Source: CAIMZW01 sp037142435 (GTDB lineage Bacteria; Actinomycetota; Actinomycetes; Nanopelagicales; Nanopelagicaceae). From it: a stretch of DNA of 64,000 nt. The position numbers and the translations under genes are program-made. The stretch is from positions 1 to 64,000 of the forward strand of contig JBAXAO010000001.1 of NCBI GenBank assembly GCA_037142435.1, written 5' to 3'. The notes beneath the pieces are model-generated. The model was not told the origin of the DNA, made no database searches, and saw only the letters and a program-made list of their open reading frames with translations. Shown one piece after another: positions 61,468 to 64,000 of this stretch. Each line of letters opens with the position of its first letter. The first letter of the stretch is position 1.

Positions 61468-62316
61468 TTAGCGGAATTCAACCTCGAGATTTTCATCGAG
61501 GAGTTCGTATCCCAGCTTTATATAAATGCCATTGGAAGTTGGATTAGCTGCATCGGTAAAGAGCATGACTTGACCTGGAAGGTTCAGAAGCAACTGCGAA
61601 AGCGCTGCTGTAGCGGCGCTGGCATAACCATTACTTCGAAATTCTGGCGGGGTATAGACCGGGCCAATACGAGCCACTGTCCCTGCTGGCGAAACGACCG
61701 GTGTCGCAAACCCAGCGATGCTGACAGGTTGGTCGTCATCAATCCACATATGTATTCCTTGACGGGCGATGCCACTGTAAACGGATTGCTCCAAACTATG
61801 CATAGGCAGGCCAACTTCATTGCCGAATGCTCGATACCAATGAAGCATGAGATCAGTGTCGCTTTCGCGGGCCGGCCGCAAGTATCCAGAAACGGTTGGA
61901 AGCGAGAGCGCGCTTAAGGCATAAAGCAATTCGCCTCTTTCGATTGAGATTTCGCGAGGTGTGGATAATTTGGATTGATAAATGCTGACAAATGCCAGTA
62001 CTAGGGCTTTCGGTCCATTTACACCAGGCAGATCTGGATCAGCTTCAAGAATTGCCTCAACGCAATCTGGAATCGCATCTTGCGGCATGGGGGAGAGAAC
62101 TAGCCCGTGTGGTGGAGTGCGCATCATGAAACCCACTACTTCGTCGTGATCGCCAGTGACGATCCACCAGAAATAGTCGTCATAAGTCCGATGACCTTCC
62201 AGGATCGACGTCGCGACACTACCGACAAGATTTGTTCGGAATGGATCTGCACTTCTCAGATCTAAAGTGGCATCGAGAAATTCTTCAACGGAGTTGAGCC
62301 GAGTTACCTTTGTCAT
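61468..62316 (-). CDS. GNAT-family N-acetyltransferase
   Basis: This 282-residue protein has a C-terminal GNAT domain with the acetyl-CoA pattern VYTPPEFRSNGYASAATAAL (about residues 218-237) and IYIKLGYELLDE near the end. The N-terminal half (VEEFLDATLDLRSADPFRTN) is less conserved, so it may be a degenerate second GNAT fold. Substrate unknown. Its start overlaps the stop of the second acetyltransferase gene by 4 bases. Confidence 0.87.
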   Translation of the reverse strand: MTKVTRLNSVEEFLDATLDLRSADPFRTNLVGSVATSILEGHRTYDDYFWWIVTGDHDEVVGFMMRTPPHGLVLSPMPQDAIPDCVEAILEADPDLPGVNGPKALVLAFVSIYQSKLSTPREISIERGELLYALSALSLPTVSGYLRPARESDTDLMLHWYRAFGNEVGLPMHSLEQSVYSGIARQGIHMWIDDDQPVSIAGFATPVVSPAGTVARIGPVYTPPEFRSNGYASAATAALSQLLLNLPGQVMLFTDAANPTSNGIYIKLGYELLDENLEVEFR

Positions 62317-62864
62317 AAGTAAATCCGCCAGAGATATGAAGGCGCGCCACCATGGATTTCTGGTTTGTCGAATTCGCCCACCAATACTCCGCCATTTTTC
62401 TGAATGACTTTTTGAGAAGCGACATTGTCAATATCTGTTGTTAAATCGATATGAGGCATGCCTAAAGCTAAAGCCTCCGGCAAGATCTGACGGAGTGCTT
62501 CAGTGGCATAACCTTTACCTCGATGAGAGGCAATGACTGAATAACCAACATGACCCAAGCAATAAGGTGGAAGATCAGTTGTTCCTGGTTGCCAACGAAA
62601 ATTGACGCTTCCAACTAATCCGTCATCCCACATCCATCGGTAGTAACCGGGGATGCGTGGTGCACTGGTGCCATCATCGAAAACAATCGGGGCGCCTTTT
62701 CCCTCTTGGTCAGTTTTCTTCGCCACAAATTCTTCGGGATTGGTTTCGATTTCTGCTAGCTCAGAAAGAATGAAACGATCGCGACCGTTGTCGCCATTCC
62801 AGCCATTTTCTAGCGCTGCTTTATATGCAGGAAGGTTTTCCAAAGAAGGAATGACCAATTTCAT
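62313..62864 (-). CDS. GNAT-family N-acetyltransferase
   Basis: This acetyltransferase of 183 residues starts at ATG 62864; a TTG-type codon 18 bases further upstream is less likely. The CoA-binding motif is SVIASHRGKGYATEALRQIL and the C-terminal part has NVASQKVIQKNGGVLVGE, typical of RimJ/RimL-like or aminoglycoside-type GNATs. It leads the unit of two acetyltransferases and ybaK. Confidence 0.88.
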   Translation of the reverse strand: MKLVIPSLENLPAYKAALENGWNGDNGRDRFILSELAEIETNPEEFVAKKTDQEGKGAPIVFDDGTSAPRIPGYYRWMWDDGLVGSVNFRWQPGTTDLPPYCLGHVGYSVIASHRGKGYATEALRQILPEALALGMPHIDLTTDIDNVASQKVIQKNGGVLVGEFDKPEIHGGAPSYLWRIYL

Positions 62865-62915
62865 GCGAAAAGAATCCCACAACCTAAAGTGGTTGCGAAG
62901 AGAATTATGAAGAAA

Positions 62916-63317
62916 TTACGCGCCTAGGGTTGGGATCAACTCTTCAATTAACTTACGAATGGCATCTCTGATTGGACGAACATGCTCGACGCCTTGGCCG
63001 GCGGGGTCATCGAGCGGCCAGTCCAGGTAACGCTTTCCGGGGTAGAACGGGCAGGCATCGCCACATCCCATGGTGATGACGACATCGGACTCCTCGACAG
63101 CTGAAGTTGTAAGAACTTTTGGAACTTCGTGGCTGATGTCGATGCCTTCTTCAAGCATCGCGGCGACGACAGCGGGATTAATGGAGTTAGCTGGGGCAGA
63201 ACCTGCCGAGCGAACCTCTACCGAATCACCTGCAAGGTGAGTTAAATAAGCGGCCGCCATTTGGGAGCGACCAGCATTATGGACACAGACAAAGAGGACG
63301 CTGGGTTTCTCACTCAT
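62916..63317 (-). CDS. arsC: Arsenate reductase ArsC (LMW-phosphatase-like)
   Basis: This 133-residue protein of the low-molecular-weight phosphatase fold has the active-site loop CVHNAGRS (about residues 11-18), VVITMGCGDACPFYPGKRYLDW with a second redox Cys pair, and the general-acid Asp in WPLDDP. These features fit thioredoxin- or mycothiol-dependent arsenate reductases. The start at 63317 (MSEKPS) is chosen over a longer frame because TACTCT ends 6 bases upstream, a leaderless layout. No arsenite pump lies beside it, although the MFS gene is divergent. Confidence 0.9.
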   Translation of the reverse strand: MSEKPSVLFVCVHNAGRSQMAAAYLTHLAGDSVEVRSAGSAPANSINPAVVAAMLEEGIDISHEVPKVLTTSAVEESDVVITMGCGDACPFYPGKRYLDWPLDDPAGQGVEHVRPIRDAIRKLIEELIPTLGA

Positions 63318-63376
63318 GTCGTTAGAGTACCGACTGGTGTTTAACAAAAGGTGAACGAGCTGAGCAAGGAGAAGGT

Positions 63377-64000
63377 GTGCCCGAGAAACTAGCCCTCCGG
63401 GCTCGAACCATGATTTGGCTGGGCTTTGGAATTATGGGTGTGATGGCCAACGCCTGGGTTCCCCGAATACCGGAAATTAAGCATGCTCTCGGGCTGACGA
63501 ATTCTCAATTTGGTTTTGTTCTCGTAGGAAGTCCGCTGGGCTTGTTGATTGGCGCACAACTGGGCGGCAGATTGATCCACACCTTTGGCTCACGTCGAAT
63601 CGGCTTGGCCGCAGGGCTGGAGATGTCCCTGAGTTTGATGTTATTAGGCGCCTCTCATCATGTTTGGCAGTTGGTGTTGGCACTTTTCCTTATGGGAATT
63701 GGCTATTCGGCGGTAGACAATGCTGTTAATACTCAGGCTGTTGCGGTTGAAAAAATATTGAAACGAAACTACATGTCAGGGTTTCACGGTTCTTGGAGCG
63801 TCGGCGCACTTCTTGCTGCCGTGCTCGGTGGCTTTCTAGCGCATCACACTTCGACTCAACAAAATATCGTTTCGGTCGGGGTTTTTTCCTTCGTTGCATT
63901 TATTCCCGTGCTTCTCAATCTCCTTCCTAACGAACTCGATGGACATCTAGGCGAGAGTGAAAACGCATCGGTAAAGATTCATTTCTTTGGAAAAGGCACC
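63377..64000 (+). CDS. MFS transporter (cut by window edge)
   Basis: The frame is open to the right edge. It starts with GTG at 63377, with AAGGAG 5 bases upstream. The visible 208 residues contain six helices, opening with RTMIWLGFGIMGVMANAWVPR and with AQLGGRLIHTFGSRR as the loop 2-3 signature of MFS proteins. YSAVDNAVNTQAVAVE and MSGFHGSWSVGALL resemble the YbjJ-like branch. Substrate unknown. It is divergent from arsC with only 59 bases between starts. Confidence 0.87.
   Translation, partial: MPEKLALRARTMIWLGFGIMGVMANAWVPRIPEIKHALGLTNSQFGFVLVGSPLGLLIGAQLGGRLIHTFGSRRIGLAAGLEMSLSLMLLGASHHVWQLVLALFLMGIGYSAVDNAVNTQAVAVEKILKRNYMSGFHGSWSVGALLAAVLGGFLAHHTSTQQNIVSVGVFSFVAFIPVLLNLLPNELDGHLGESENASVKIHFFGKGT

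Noticed and set aside
1..64000. CRISPR arrays, rRNA/tRNA genes, insertion sequences or prophage
   Set aside because: No regularly spaced repeats, transposase, integrase, phage gene or conserved RNA segment was seen on either strand.

Overview
The window reads as a moderate-GC (about 50%), very compact actinobacterial chromosome. It has many 4-base ATGA/GTGA gene overlaps, convergent genes whose ends overlap, and repeated -10-like TANNNT hexamers about 6 bases before ATG/GTG, which is the leaderless-mRNA layout common in Actinobacteria. The gene set (class II DAHP synthase, PASTA Ser/Thr kinase, split lycopene cyclase CrtYc/CrtYd, CruF, ArsC-type reductase) fits a planktonic freshwater actinobacterium related to the acI/Nanopelagicales group. 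That placement is inference from gene content. No rRNA, tRNA, CRISPR array or mobile element was recognised.

Layout. 1-5.6 kb: tail of a DUF4386-like membrane protein, a CitA/CitB-type two-component system, and a divergent SsuABC/TauABC-type ABC transporter. 5.7-7.7 kb: CHAD protein and glycerate kinase. 7.7-36.6 kb: a large carbohydrate-acid catabolic region. It contains SDRs, a 629-residue protein of unknown family, an MFS permease, a 2-hydroxyacid dehydrogenase, three enolase-superfamily enzymes including L-fuconate dehydratase, an FCD-type GntR regulator, a sugar ABC transporter without its ATPase, ppdK, and an operon with an aldose dehydrogenase, a fuconolactonase-like hydrolase, a mutarotase, a CaiB-type CoA-transferase, two MaoC proteins, an RraA-like protein and a substrate-binding-protein homologue with no signal peptide. 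An FAH-family hydrolase, an FMN lactate dehydrogenase, a second HSL-type esterase and a xylulokinase-like kinase close the region. 36.8-45.3 kb: housekeeping genes (PPi-type phosphofructokinase, DAHP synthase, DUF167, Ogt, threonine aldolase, DMT exporter, endonuclease IV, PASTA kinase). 45.4-58.1 kb: carotenoid locus (crtYc, crtYd, crtB, crtI, crtE, a CrtD-like desaturase, a glycosyltransferase, cruF, a CrtA-like monooxygenase), interrupted by cytosine permease/deaminase and by metF plus a CDP-alcohol phosphotransferase. 58.1-64 kb: lipoprotein, DMT exporter, YqhA, YbaK, two acetyltransferases, ArsC and the start of an MFS transporter.

How it works together. The sugar region holds a candidate enzyme for every step of the non-phosphorylating L-fucose route: mutarotase, aldose dehydrogenase, lactonase, L-fuconate dehydratase, 2-keto-3-deoxy-L-fuconate dehydrogenase, FAH-type hydrolase giving pyruvate plus L-lactate, L-lactate dehydrogenase, and PPDK to return pyruvate to PEP. 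Its promoters share a palindrome of the form AATCnTATAnGATT, probably bound by the GntR protein encoded among them. A CoA-type cassette, the leaderless binding-protein homologue and the 629-residue protein are not explained by that pathway and are the best candidates for undescribed biology. The carotenoid locus predicts a monocyclic, hydrated, glycosylated and possibly ketolated carotenoid.
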